Shown piece after piece: positions 23,202 to 30,458 of a DNA stretch of 64,000 nt. The position numbers and the translations under genes were made by a program. A model generated the notes under the pieces. It was not told where the DNA came from. It ran no database searches and worked only from the letters and a program-made list of their open reading frames with translations. The DNA lies in contig NZ_WHOM01000065.1 of NCBI RefSeq assembly GCF_009739465.1, positions 62,001-126,000 on the forward strand. Direction: 5' to 3'. Each line of letters starts with the position of its first letter. Position 1 is the first letter of the stretch. The DNA is from Streptomyces apocyni (GTDB lineage: Bacteria; Actinomycetota; Actinomycetes; Streptomycetales; Streptomycetaceae).

Positions 23202-23708
23202 ATGAGCGATGCGGTGGACCAGATCGTCGGCCAATGGGCCAGCGAGCGACCCGACCTGGTCGACGACCTGTGGCCGGTCGAGATGCTGGGCCGGATTCAG
23301 CGGGTGGCGCTGATCATCACCAAGGAGGTCAAGGCCTTCACCGCCGAACACGGCCTGGAGATGGGCGAGTTCGACGTCCTCACGACGCTGCGGCGCTGTG
23401 GTGCTCCGTACACGATGACGGCCGGTGCCCTGGTCAAGGCCTCCTTCGTCACCTCCGGGGCGATCACCAACCGGATCGACCGGATGGAGGCCAAGGGGCT
23501 GGTCGAGCGGGTGCGGGACGGCGCCGACCGGCGCTCGGTGCGGATCCGGCTCACCGAGCAGGGCCGCCAGGTGATCGACGTCGTCATGGGCGAACATCTG
23601 CGCAACTACGCGCGACTGGCCGAGTCGCTGGACCGCGCGGAGATGGACCAGGTCGCCGCCGTGCTGCGCAAGCTGCTTGAGGCGCATGGAGACACCACGC
23701 TCACCTGA
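23202..23708 (+). CDS. MarR-family transcriptional regulator
   Basis: A 168-residue protein with ATG at 23202. The winged helix-turn-helix is plain: EFDVLTTLRRCGAPYTMTAG, KASFVTSGAITNRIDRMEAKGLVER, then the wing DGADRRSVRIRLTEQGR with the DRR signature. N- and C-terminal helices would form the dimer interface. MarR proteins usually repress a divergent exporter and release DNA on ligand binding. Two matching repeats lie in the intergenic region shared with the MFS gene, so product-sensing control of export, and possibly of the whole PKS operon, is likely. Confidence 0.92.
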   Translation: MSDAVDQIVGQWASERPDLVDDLWPVEMLGRIQRVALIITKEVKAFTAEHGLEMGEFDVLTTLRRCGAPYTMTAGALVKASFVTSGAITNRIDRMEAKGLVERVRDGADRRSVRIRLTEQGRQVIDVVMGEHLRNYARLAESLDRAEMDQVAAVLRKLLEAHGDTTLT

Positions 23709-23777
23709 CACGACCTGACGCGGCCCACAGCGACCTAACCCGGCCCGCCTCGCACCGCCCCGCCCCAGGAGAGGCGC

Positions 23778-24920
23778 CTACTCGGCCGCCTCCGCCAGCC
23801 CCGTCTTCGCCCCCGCCCCGCACAGCGGCACCACCGCGCTCCGGTCCCCCAGAGCGCCGCCCCGCACCGCCGCCCAGCAGGCCACCCCCGTCGACTCGAC
23901 GTACAGCCCACGGGACGCCAGGTCCCGCTGGGCCGCCGCGATCGCGGGCTCCGGCACCGTCAGGAAGCCGCCGCCGAACGCCCGTACCGCGGCAAGGATC
24001 TGGCGGGCCCGCGGCGGCCGGGCGATCGCGATGCCCTCCGCGTACGTCGACGGCTGGGGCGCGAGCCCGGGCGCGGGCGCGAGCAGGTCGTCGGCGCCCG
24101 CCCGCCACGCGGCCGCCAACGGCGCGACCGCCGCCGCCTGCACCGCGTACAGCGCGGGCACCCGGTCGATCAGCCGCGCCGCGTGCAGTTCCCGCAGCGC
24201 CAGCGCCGCGCCCAGCAGCAGGGTGCCGTTGCCGACCGGGACCACCAGCGCGTCGGGCAGCCGTCCGCCCAGGTCCTCCCACAGCTCGTGCACATACGTC
24301 TTGGTGCCGTGCAGGAAGTACGGGTTGTACACATGCGAGGCGTAGAAGGTGCCGGGCGCGTCCGCCGCGGAGCGGGCCGCGGCCGCGGCGGCCTCGCGGT
24401 CACCGGCGATCACTTCCAGCCGCGCCCCGTGCGCCCGGATCTGCTCCAGTTTCTTCGGTGACGTACCGGCCGGAACGTACACCGTGCAGTCCAGGCCCGC
24501 GCGAGCGCCGTACGCGGCGAGTGCGGTTCCCGCGTTCCCGCTGCTGTCCGCGATCACCCGCTCCGGGCCGAGCCGTAGCGCCAGTTCGGCGAGCAGCACC
24601 GCGCCGCGGTCCTTGAAGGAGAGCGTCGGGAGCAGGAAGTCCAGTTTGGCTGAGATGTGGGGGGTCAGTTCGACGACGGGTGTACGCCCCTCGCCTAGGC
24701 TGGCCGTCGGCGGCCCCAGCGGCAGCGACTCGGCGTAGCGCCAGAGTGAGTTGACACGACCCGATAGCCGCTTGAGCGGCGTGGGTGTCGGATGGAAGTC
24801 CAGGTCAAGCGGGCCGCGGCAGACCGGGCAGCACCAGGCCAGTGACTGGGGGGCGACCCGTGTGCCGTCGGCCGGGCAGACGTAGTCGGGCAGTGAGTTG
24901 GATGAAGTCGACGAGGTCAT
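23778..24920 (-). CDS. Threonine-synthase-like PLP-dependent enzyme
   Basis: A 380-residue fold-type II PLP enzyme with ATG at 24920. The cofactor lysine is Lys103 in TLSFKDRGA; the phosphate loop appears as SSGNAGTA (near residue 129) and PVGNGTLLLG. The N-terminus has Cys residues (VCPADG, CCPVC) like the zinc-ribbon start of many threonine synthases. It is probably a threonine synthase paralogue or a related lyase acting on an O-phosphohomoserine-like substrate. It is a single-gene unit convergent with marR and divergent from the protease gene. Confidence 0.8.
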   Translation of the reverse strand: MTSSTSSNSLPDYVCPADGTRVAPQSLAWCCPVCRGPLDLDFHPTPTPLKRLSGRVNSLWRYAESLPLGPPTASLGEGRTPVVELTPHISAKLDFLLPTLSFKDRGAVLLAELALRLGPERVIADSSGNAGTALAAYGARAGLDCTVYVPAGTSPKKLEQIRAHGARLEVIAGDREAAAAAARSAADAPGTFYASHVYNPYFLHGTKTYVHELWEDLGGRLPDALVVPVGNGTLLLGAALALRELHAARLIDRVPALYAVQAAAVAPLAAAWRAGADDLLAPAPGLAPQPSTYAEGIAIARPPRARQILAAVRAFGGGFLTVPEPAIAAAQRDLASRGLYVESTGVACWAAVRGGALGDRSAVVPLCGAGAKTGLAEAAE

Positions 24921-24967
24921 GCGGGCACGGTAGGCCAGTCCCGGTAGGGGACTTTCGTGCCATTTAG

Positions 24968-24980
24968 TGACGAAGCGTCA
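24968..24980. promoter_or_regulatory. Inverted repeat TGACG-AAG-CGTCA
   Basis: A perfect 5+5 inverted repeat in the 275-bp divergent region between the threonine-synthase-like and protease genes, 47 bp before the former's start codon. It may be an operator; no binding protein can be assigned. Nothing else in this gap is recognisable apart from the AGGAGG ribosome site of the protease. Confidence 0.3.
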
Positions 24981-25195
24981 TGTCGTCTCTGTGGACTCTG
25001 TGTTACATCCGTGCACAAGTCTTGTGGGATTCCTATGGGTGGGTCAATCTTTCGCTGACGGCCAGGAGTTGGACACCTCCACTTGTCATGCCCCTGCCGT
25101 TGCACCGTTGTCGCGGCACCGTGCGACCCGCACCCACAGCCGTGCGGGCGTCGCGACCCCCCACCAGTGCACCATCAACGAGGAGGACCCCTCAG

Positions 25196-26770
25196 ATGGC
25201 AGTCAAGCGTCCCGTTGGACGAAGATTCGCCCACCTCGGTGCGACCGCTGTCGCGGCGCTCGCGATCGGAGTCGTCACCGCACTGCCCGCCGGCGCCGCA
25301 GGTCAGGACGCGGAAGGCGTGATCGCCAACGCCGGAGCTCCCGATCGAATAGCCGGCAGTTACATCGTGACCCTGGACGAGGTCGACGCGTCGTCCAAGC
25401 AGGGCAAGGCGCTCGCCAAGAAGTACGGTGCCGAGATCGAGGACACCTACGACGCCGCGCTGAACGGCTACGCCGTCGAACTCACCGAAAAGGAGGCGAA
25501 GAAGTTCGCCGCGGACGGCGCGGTCGAGTCCGTCGTACAGAACCAGAAGATCTCGATCGACGCCACCCAGCCGAACCCGCCCTCCTGGGGTCTGGACCGG
25601 GTCGACCAGCCGGACCTCCCGATGGACGACAGCTACACCTACCCGGACTCGGCGGGTGAGGGCGTCACCGCCTACATCATCGACACCGGCATCCGGCACA
25701 GCCACAACGACTTCGGCGGTCGCGCCAGCTTCGGCTACGACTACTGGAACGAGGGCGGCAACGACGGCAACGGCCACGGCACCCATGTGGCCGGTACGGT
25801 CGCGGGCAGCGCCCACGGCGTCGCCAAGAAGGCCGACCTGGTCTCCGTGCGGGTCCTGGACGACAACGGCTCGGGCTCCATCGCCAGCGTCGTCGGCGGC
25901 ATCGACTGGGTGACCCAGAACGCCCAGAAGCCCGCGGTCGCCAACATGAGCCTCGGCGGCGGCGCCAACTCCACGCTGGACGACGCGGTCCGCAACTCCA
26001 TCGCCTCCGGCGTCACCTACGCCGTGGCCGCGGGCAACTCCAACGCCGACGCCTCGGGCTACTCCCCGGCCCGTGTCGCCGAGGCGCTCACCGTCGGCTC
26101 CTCCACCAGCGGCGACGCCCGCTCCTCGTTCTCCAACTACGGCTCCATACTGGACATCTTCGCGCCGGGCTCGTCCATCACCTCGGCGTGGAACACCGGT
26201 GACTCGGCGACCAACACCATCTCCGGTACGTCGATGGCGGCCCCGCACGTCGCGGGTGCGGCCGCGCTGGTGCTCGGCGAGAACCCCGGCTCGTCCCCGT
26301 CGCAGGTCGGCTCGGCGCTGGACTCCGCGGCGGCCACCGGCAAGCTCAGCGGTGTCGGCTCCGGCTCGCCGAACAAGCTGCTCCAGGTCGGCGAGGGTGA
26401 CCCGGGCGACCCCGGTGACCCGGGCGACGGCCGCTTCGAGAACACCACCGACTACGCGATCAACGACCACCAGACCACCGAGTCCCCCGTCACGGTCAGC
26501 GGTGTCTCGGGTAACGCGCCCTCCGACCTGAAGGTCGAGGTCGACATCAAGCACACCTACATCGGTGACCTGCGGGTCGAGCTGGTCGCGCCGGACGGTG
26601 GCACCTTCCTGCTGAAGGGCTACGGCACCGGCGGCAGCAGCAACGACATCAACACCACCTACACCGTCGACGCCTCGTCGAAGACGGCCGACGGAACGTG
26701 GAAGCTCCGGGTCCGCGACAACGCCTGGTGGGACACCGGAAAGATCGACGCCTGGGCGCTGCAGTTCTGA
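25196..26770 (+). CDS. Secreted subtilisin-like serine protease with P-domain
   Basis: A 524-residue pre-pro-protein. ATG at 25196 is chosen for the AGGAGG site 12 bases upstream and the resulting signal peptide (residues 1-35). Next come an I9 inhibitor propeptide (about 45-120), then the S8 domain with Asp in AYIIDTGIRH, His in GNGHGTHVAG and Ser in SGTSMAAPHVAGA. A short Gly/Asp/Pro linker leads to a C-terminal proprotein-convertase P-domain (IGDLRVELVAPDG, GTWKLRVRD). Such enzymes act as extracellular proteases. A terminator hairpin follows. Confidence 0.93.
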   Translation: MAVKRPVGRRFAHLGATAVAALAIGVVTALPAGAAGQDAEGVIANAGAPDRIAGSYIVTLDEVDASSKQGKALAKKYGAEIEDTYDAALNGYAVELTEKEAKKFAADGAVESVVQNQKISIDATQPNPPSWGLDRVDQPDLPMDDSYTYPDSAGEGVTAYIIDTGIRHSHNDFGGRASFGYDYWNEGGNDGNGHGTHVAGTVAGSAHGVAKKADLVSVRVLDDNGSGSIASVVGGIDWVTQNAQKPAVANMSLGGGANSTLDDAVRNSIASGVTYAVAAGNSNADASGYSPARVAEALTVGSSTSGDARSSFSNYGSILDIFAPGSSITSAWNTGDSATNTISGTSMAAPHVAGAAALVLGENPGSSPSQVGSALDSAAATGKLSGVGSGSPNKLLQVGEGDPGDPGDPGDGRFENTTDYAINDHQTTESPVTVSGVSGNAPSDLKVEVDIKHTYIGDLRVELVAPDGGTFLLKGYGTGGSSNDINTTYTVDASSKTADGTWKLRVRDNAWWDTGKIDAWALQF

Positions 26771-26834
26771 CGCTGAGGTAACGGTCGCTCAGCACCAAAC
26801 GGTCACTCAGCACCAGACGTCACCACGATTCGCC

Positions 26835-26874
26835 CCTTGTCCCCGCTGTGGCTCCGGCCGCGGCGGGGACAAGG
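26835..26874. terminator. Terminator after the protease gene
   Basis: A perfect 12-bp stem, CCTTGTCCCCGC with its reverse complement, and a 16-nt loop, 64 bp past the protease stop codon. No T-tract follows. Confidence 0.65.
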
Positions 26875-26957
26875 CACTGTCTGCCGCAGCGCCTGTCTCA
26901 GCCTCGGCGTACGATTCGCGCAGTCGTTCGCATGATCCGTCGAGGAGTACGCAGCCC

Positions 26958-27899
26958 ATGGCCACACCGCCGCCGCCCGAGGGGGCATCGCCCCCGCCGT
27001 ACGGGCAGCAGCCGTACGGCCAGCCCGCATACGGCCCGCCTCCGCAGGGCCAGCCGCCCTACGGCCCGCCTCCGCAGGGCTCGCCGCCGCACGGCCAGCC
27101 TCCGCAAGGCCTGCCCGCGTACGGGCAACCGGCCTACGGCCAGCCCCCGTCCCCGTCTCCGTACGGTGGCGGCTGGGGCGCGCCCTACCCGCCACCGCCG
27201 CAGCAGCCTCCGATGAACGGGCTGGCCATCACCTCGCTGGTGCTGGGCATCCTGTGCTGTCTGCCGGTCATCGGTCTGGTCTTCGGCATCGTCGCGCTGT
27301 CGCAGATCAAGAAGAAGGGGGAGCGCGGCAAGGGCCTGGCCGTCGCTGGTATCACGCTGTCCTCGATCGGCGCGGTGCTGCTCACGCTGTTCTTCGTCAC
27401 GGGTGGCGCGAGCGCGTTCATGGAGGGTGTGCGGGAGGCCAGCAAGTACAGCGACACCGAGTTCGACAAGGGTGACTGCCTCAACACCCCTGACGGCAAG
27501 CTGGAGGGCGAGGTGCGTGGGGCCCAGATCGTCCCGTGCGACACCCCGCACCACGCCGAGGTGTTCGCGACCATCACGCTGACCAACAGCAGCTACCCGG
27601 GCGAGGACCGCATCCTGAGCCTCGCTGGGGCGAGGTGCGAGCCGCTCGTGAGGGCATACATCGGCGGAGACATCACCGAGCTGCCGGCCACCATCAGGCC
27701 CTTCGTCTACGCGCCGAGCGCGGAGAGCTGGCGGCAGGGCGACCGGGACGTCTCCTGCCTCCTGGGCGAGGCGGGCGGCGGCAAGTCGCGGGGGTCCCTG
27801 CGGAACTCGGTGGGCGAGGGCTCCGGAGGCTCCGACGGCTCTGGCGGCTCTGACGGCTCCGATGATTCTGGCGGCTCCGGTGTGGGTGCCGAGGTCTGA
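26958..27899 (+). CDS. DUF4190 membrane protein with Pro/Tyr/Gly-rich N-terminus
   Basis: A 313-residue protein with ATG at 26958. Residues 1-85 are a disordered repeat tract built on PYGQP/PPQG units. Two TM helices follow (about 95-115 and 130-150) separated by QIKKKGERGKG, which is the DUF4190 pattern. The extracytoplasmic part has four spaced Cys residues (DCLNTP, VPCDTPHHAE, ARCEPL, VSCLLG), as in the septum-formation-like domain that often follows DUF4190, and the end is a Gly/Ser/Asp linker. Function is unknown; such proteins are common in Streptomyces envelopes. Confidence 0.75.
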   Translation: MATPPPPEGASPPPYGQQPYGQPAYGPPPQGQPPYGPPPQGSPPHGQPPQGLPAYGQPAYGQPPSPSPYGGGWGAPYPPPPQQPPMNGLAITSLVLGILCCLPVIGLVFGIVALSQIKKKGERGKGLAVAGITLSSIGAVLLTLFFVTGGASAFMEGVREASKYSDTEFDKGDCLNTPDGKLEGEVRGAQIVPCDTPHHAEVFATITLTNSSYPGEDRILSLAGARCEPLVRAYIGGDITELPATIRPFVYAPSAESWRQGDRDVSCLLGEAGGGKSRGSLRNSVGEGSGGSDGSGGSDGSDDSGGSGVGAEV

Positions 27900-27956
27900 G
27901 TATCTGAAGAGGCGCTCACGCCTAAACCTAAGTCATCACATCGGGTGATTCCGTGG

Positions 27957-27983
27957 CCTAAGGTTGCGGCCAACAACCGTAGG
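27957..27983. promoter_or_regulatory. Putative GntR operator dyad
   Basis: An inverted repeat CCTAAGGTTG / CAACCGTAGG with a 7-bp spacer and one mismatch, 43 bp before the GntR start codon. The position and symmetry fit autoregulation by the GntR protein at 28026. Confidence 0.45.
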
Positions 27984-28025
27984 TTGCCACGCTGTTGCTG
28001 TCTGTCAACCTGATGGGAGTGGCTT

Positions 28026-28778
28026 GTGGTCTTCGGTGAGCAGCCTGCGTATCTGCGCGTCGCGGACGACCTTCGGAAGAAGATCGTGAGCGGTTCGCTG
28101 CCGCCGCACACCCGGCTCCCCTCGCAGGCCCGCATCCGCGAGGACTACGGGGTCTCGGACACCGTCGCCCTCGAGGCGCGGAAGGTGCTCATGGCCGAGG
28201 GGCTGGTCGAGGGCCGCTCCGGGTCCGGTACGTATGTGCGCGAGCGCCCCGTGCCGCGCCAGATCGCCCGCTCCGGGTACCGCCCGGCGGGCGGCTCGTC
28301 GCCGTTTCGGCAGGAGCAGGTGGCCAGCGGTGCTCGCGGTACGTGGGAGTCCCGCAGTGAGCAGGTGGACGCCAGCGAGGAGATCGCCGAGCGGCTCTCC
28401 ATCAAGCCGGGCGACCGCGTGATGTGCACCCGGTACGTCTTCCGGGACGCGGGTGAGCCGATGATGCTCTCCACCTCCTGGGAGCCCCTCGCCATCACCG
28501 GGCGTACCCCGGTGATGCTCCCCGAGGAGGGGCCGCTGGGCGGCTGCGGGGTCGCCGAGCGGATGGCCGCGATCGACGTGATCGTGGACAACGTCGCGGA
28601 GGAGGTCGGCGCCCGCCCCGGCCTGGCTCAGGAGCAGCTCGCGCTCGGCGGGGCGCCGGGCCATGTGGTGCTGGTCATCTCCCGGACGTACTTCGCCTCC
28701 GGGCGGCCGGTCGAGACGGCCGACATCGTGGTCCCGGCGGACCGCTACCGCATCGCGTACCACCTGCCGGTGAGGTAA
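28026..28778 (+). CDS. GntR-family regulator with UTRA domain
   Basis: A 250-residue protein starting at GTG 28026. Residues 5-75 are the GntR winged helix (YLRVADDLRKKIVSGSL, TRLPSQARIREDYGVSD, EGLVEGRSGSGTYVR). Residues about 95-248 match the UTRA ligand-binding domain of the HutC group (VMCTRYVFRDAGEPMMLSTS, then VLVISRTYFASGRPVETAD). No metabolic operon is adjacent, so the ligand is open. A dyad just upstream suggests autoregulation. Confidence 0.9.
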   Translation: MVFGEQPAYLRVADDLRKKIVSGSLPPHTRLPSQARIREDYGVSDTVALEARKVLMAEGLVEGRSGSGTYVRERPVPRQIARSGYRPAGGSSPFRQEQVASGARGTWESRSEQVDASEEIAERLSIKPGDRVMCTRYVFRDAGEPMMLSTSWEPLAITGRTPVMLPEEGPLGGCGVAERMAAIDVIVDNVAEEVGARPGLAQEQLALGGAPGHVVLVISRTYFASGRPVETADIVVPADRYRIAYHLPVR

Positions 28779-29071
28779 CGGCGCCCCCTCGCGTCGCGTC
28801 GCGTCTCCTTGCGCCTCCTCGCGCCCCCTTGTGTATCTGCCGCACCCCGCATGCCCCACGCGCCCCCCATTTCCCCTCCGTAGCCACGTCAAGTGCCTCT
28901 CCTTGGGGGCGCGTTCGTCGGCGTGCGCCCCTTTCCCTGGCTGGATGCGTACCTCTTCGTGCAAAGACGTATCCGCTGAGTGAAGGCCGGGCGTAGGGTC
29001 GGGCATATGCGTATCGGGGTTTCCTTATCGGGCGGGGCGCAGTGCGGACAGCCGGTGGCGGGAGGGGCACG

Positions 29072-29251
29072 ATGAACGACGGCGAGAACACGCTCCCATG
29101 GCAGGTCATCAGGCAGGATGACAGCGGAAACCGCTACCGCGTGGGCAGGTACGCCACCAAGGACGAGGCCCAGCGCATAGCGGACAGCTTCCGGGACCGA
29201 CGCCACAAGCAGCTGTACTGGGTCGAGCGCATCGGTCAGCGGACCGGCTGA
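29072..29251 (+). CDS. Small SPOR-like protein
   Basis: A 59-residue protein. ATG at 29072 is preferred because GGGAGGGG lies 5-12 bases upstream. The sequence (WQVIRQDDSGNRYRVGRYA, DEAQRIADSFRDRR, KQLYWVERI) has the beta-alpha-beta pattern of a single SPOR-type repeat, a form common in Streptomyces annotated as SPOR domain-containing. There is no signal or TM segment. Function is unknown. Confidence 0.7.
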   Translation: MNDGENTLPWQVIRQDDSGNRYRVGRYATKDEAQRIADSFRDRRHKQLYWVERIGQRTG

Positions 29252-29294
29252 TCCGCCCCCGGGGGCCGTCGCCGGACGTCGTATGCTCCGGCGC

Positions 29295-29696
29295 ATGACC
29301 GAACGGATCATCGTGGTCGGCGCCGCCCTCTACGACGCGGGGCGCCTGCTGGCCGCCCGGCGTAGCGCCCCCGAGGAGTTGGCGGGGCGCTGGGAGCTGC
29401 CGGGCGGCAAGGTCGAGCCGGGTGAGCTGCCCGAGCAGGCGCTGGTGCGCGAACTGCGCGAGGAGCTCGGGGTCGAAGTGGAGCCCCTGGAGCGGATTCC
29501 CGGCGCGTGGCCGCTGGGCAGGCCCGGCTATGTGCTGTGGGTCTGGACGGCCAAGCTGGTGTCCGGCGAGGCGCGGCCGTTGCAGGACCATGACGCGCTG
29601 CGCTGGTTGACTCCGGACCAGGTGGGCGAGGTGGACTGGCTGGACCAGGACCGCCCCGCGGTGGCGGAGGCCGCGCGCAGGCTGCGGCGCGCCTGA
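29295..29696 (+). CDS. Nudix hydrolase (MutT-like)
   Basis: A 133-residue protein. ATG at 29295 gives the usual start (IIVVGAALYDAGRLLAARRS); an ATG four codons earlier is also in frame. The Nudix box is complete: GGKVEPGE, then RELREELGVEVE, with all acidic metal ligands. Size and the RWELPGGKVE lead-in fit (d)NTP or 8-oxo-dGTP diphosphohydrolases or CTP-type pyrophosphatases. It is a probable housekeeping sanitiser and stands alone. Confidence 0.88.
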   Translation: MTERIIVVGAALYDAGRLLAARRSAPEELAGRWELPGGKVEPGELPEQALVRELREELGVEVEPLERIPGAWPLGRPGYVLWVWTAKLVSGEARPLQDHDALRWLTPDQVGEVDWLDQDRPAVAEAARRLRRA

Positions 29697-29883
29697 TCCG
29701 CGGAGATGAGCGAGGGGGGAGACAGGGCCTAGCCGTGGCCGACCGGCGCAAGGGGCCGAGTGCCGCGCTCTTCGTACGCCTTTCGTGCCACAGTGCGCCC
29801 ACACATGCGGTAGACGCTTCCTGATATCGGGTATGTGCTGATTAACCCCATGAAACCGGACAGGTTCTTGCTGATCTTGGGAA

Positions 29884-30294
29884 GTGGTCGGCGTGCTCGA
29901 GACCGACGGCGACTGCGCCGAGTGGACCTTCCCTGCCGACCCGGGGGTCGTGCGCACCGCTCGCCACCGGGTCCGCGCGCAACTCCTCGCCTGGCGCCTC
30001 GAAGGGCTCACCGATGTGACGGTCCTGCTGGTAAGCGAGCTGGTCACGAACTCTCTGCGGCACGCGTCAGGCCCCATCGGCGTACGTCTTCAGCGGCCGT
30101 CGAGCCCCACCGGATCGCTCCTGGTCGAGGTGTCCGACCCGCTTCCCGACCCGCCGCACGAACGCGACGCCGCAGCCGAGGACGAGGGTGGCCGCGGGCT
30201 GCGGCTGGTCGCCTGCTCCGCGCGTCGCTGGGGGACCCGGCGCGGCAAGACCGGCAAGGCGGTGTGGTTCGAGCTGCCGTTGACTGGTGAGTAA
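29884..30294 (+). CDS. Anti-sigma-factor-type ATP-binding protein (HATPase)
   Basis: A 136-residue protein starting at GTG 29884 (GTG 29893 is also possible). It has the GHKL ATPase N-box LVSELVTNSLRHA, a D-x-x-P region (VEVSDPLPD), and the G-box DEGGRGLRLV, as in the RsbW/SpoIIAB-like domains abundant in Streptomyces. It may phosphorylate an anti-sigma antagonist or bind a sigma factor. The SpoIIE-type phosphatase gene follows within 165 bp, so a kinase/phosphatase partner-switching pair is plausible. Confidence 0.85.
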   Translation: MVGVLETDGDCAEWTFPADPGVVRTARHRVRAQLLAWRLEGLTDVTVLLVSELVTNSLRHASGPIGVRLQRPSSPTGSLLVEVSDPLPDPPHERDAAAEDEGGRGLRLVACSARRWGTRRGKTGKAVWFELPLTGE

Positions 30295-30458
30295 TGGGGA
30301 GAGGGCCCGGTTGACTTGCTCTCGGCCACTCGGCTCAAAATAGACGGAAGTGACGGGTGGTGTGAACGCGGTGTTGTATGCGGCCGTAGTGCTGGATACT
30401 GCGGGCAAGCCGCTGGTGGTGGTTCCTGGTCCGTGGCTGTGAAGCGGAAGGCGGGCGC

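Noticed and set aside
30311..30341. TTGACT...CAAAAT as a promoter for the SpoIIE-type gene
   Set aside because: The spacer would be 19 bp and the -10 match is weak.
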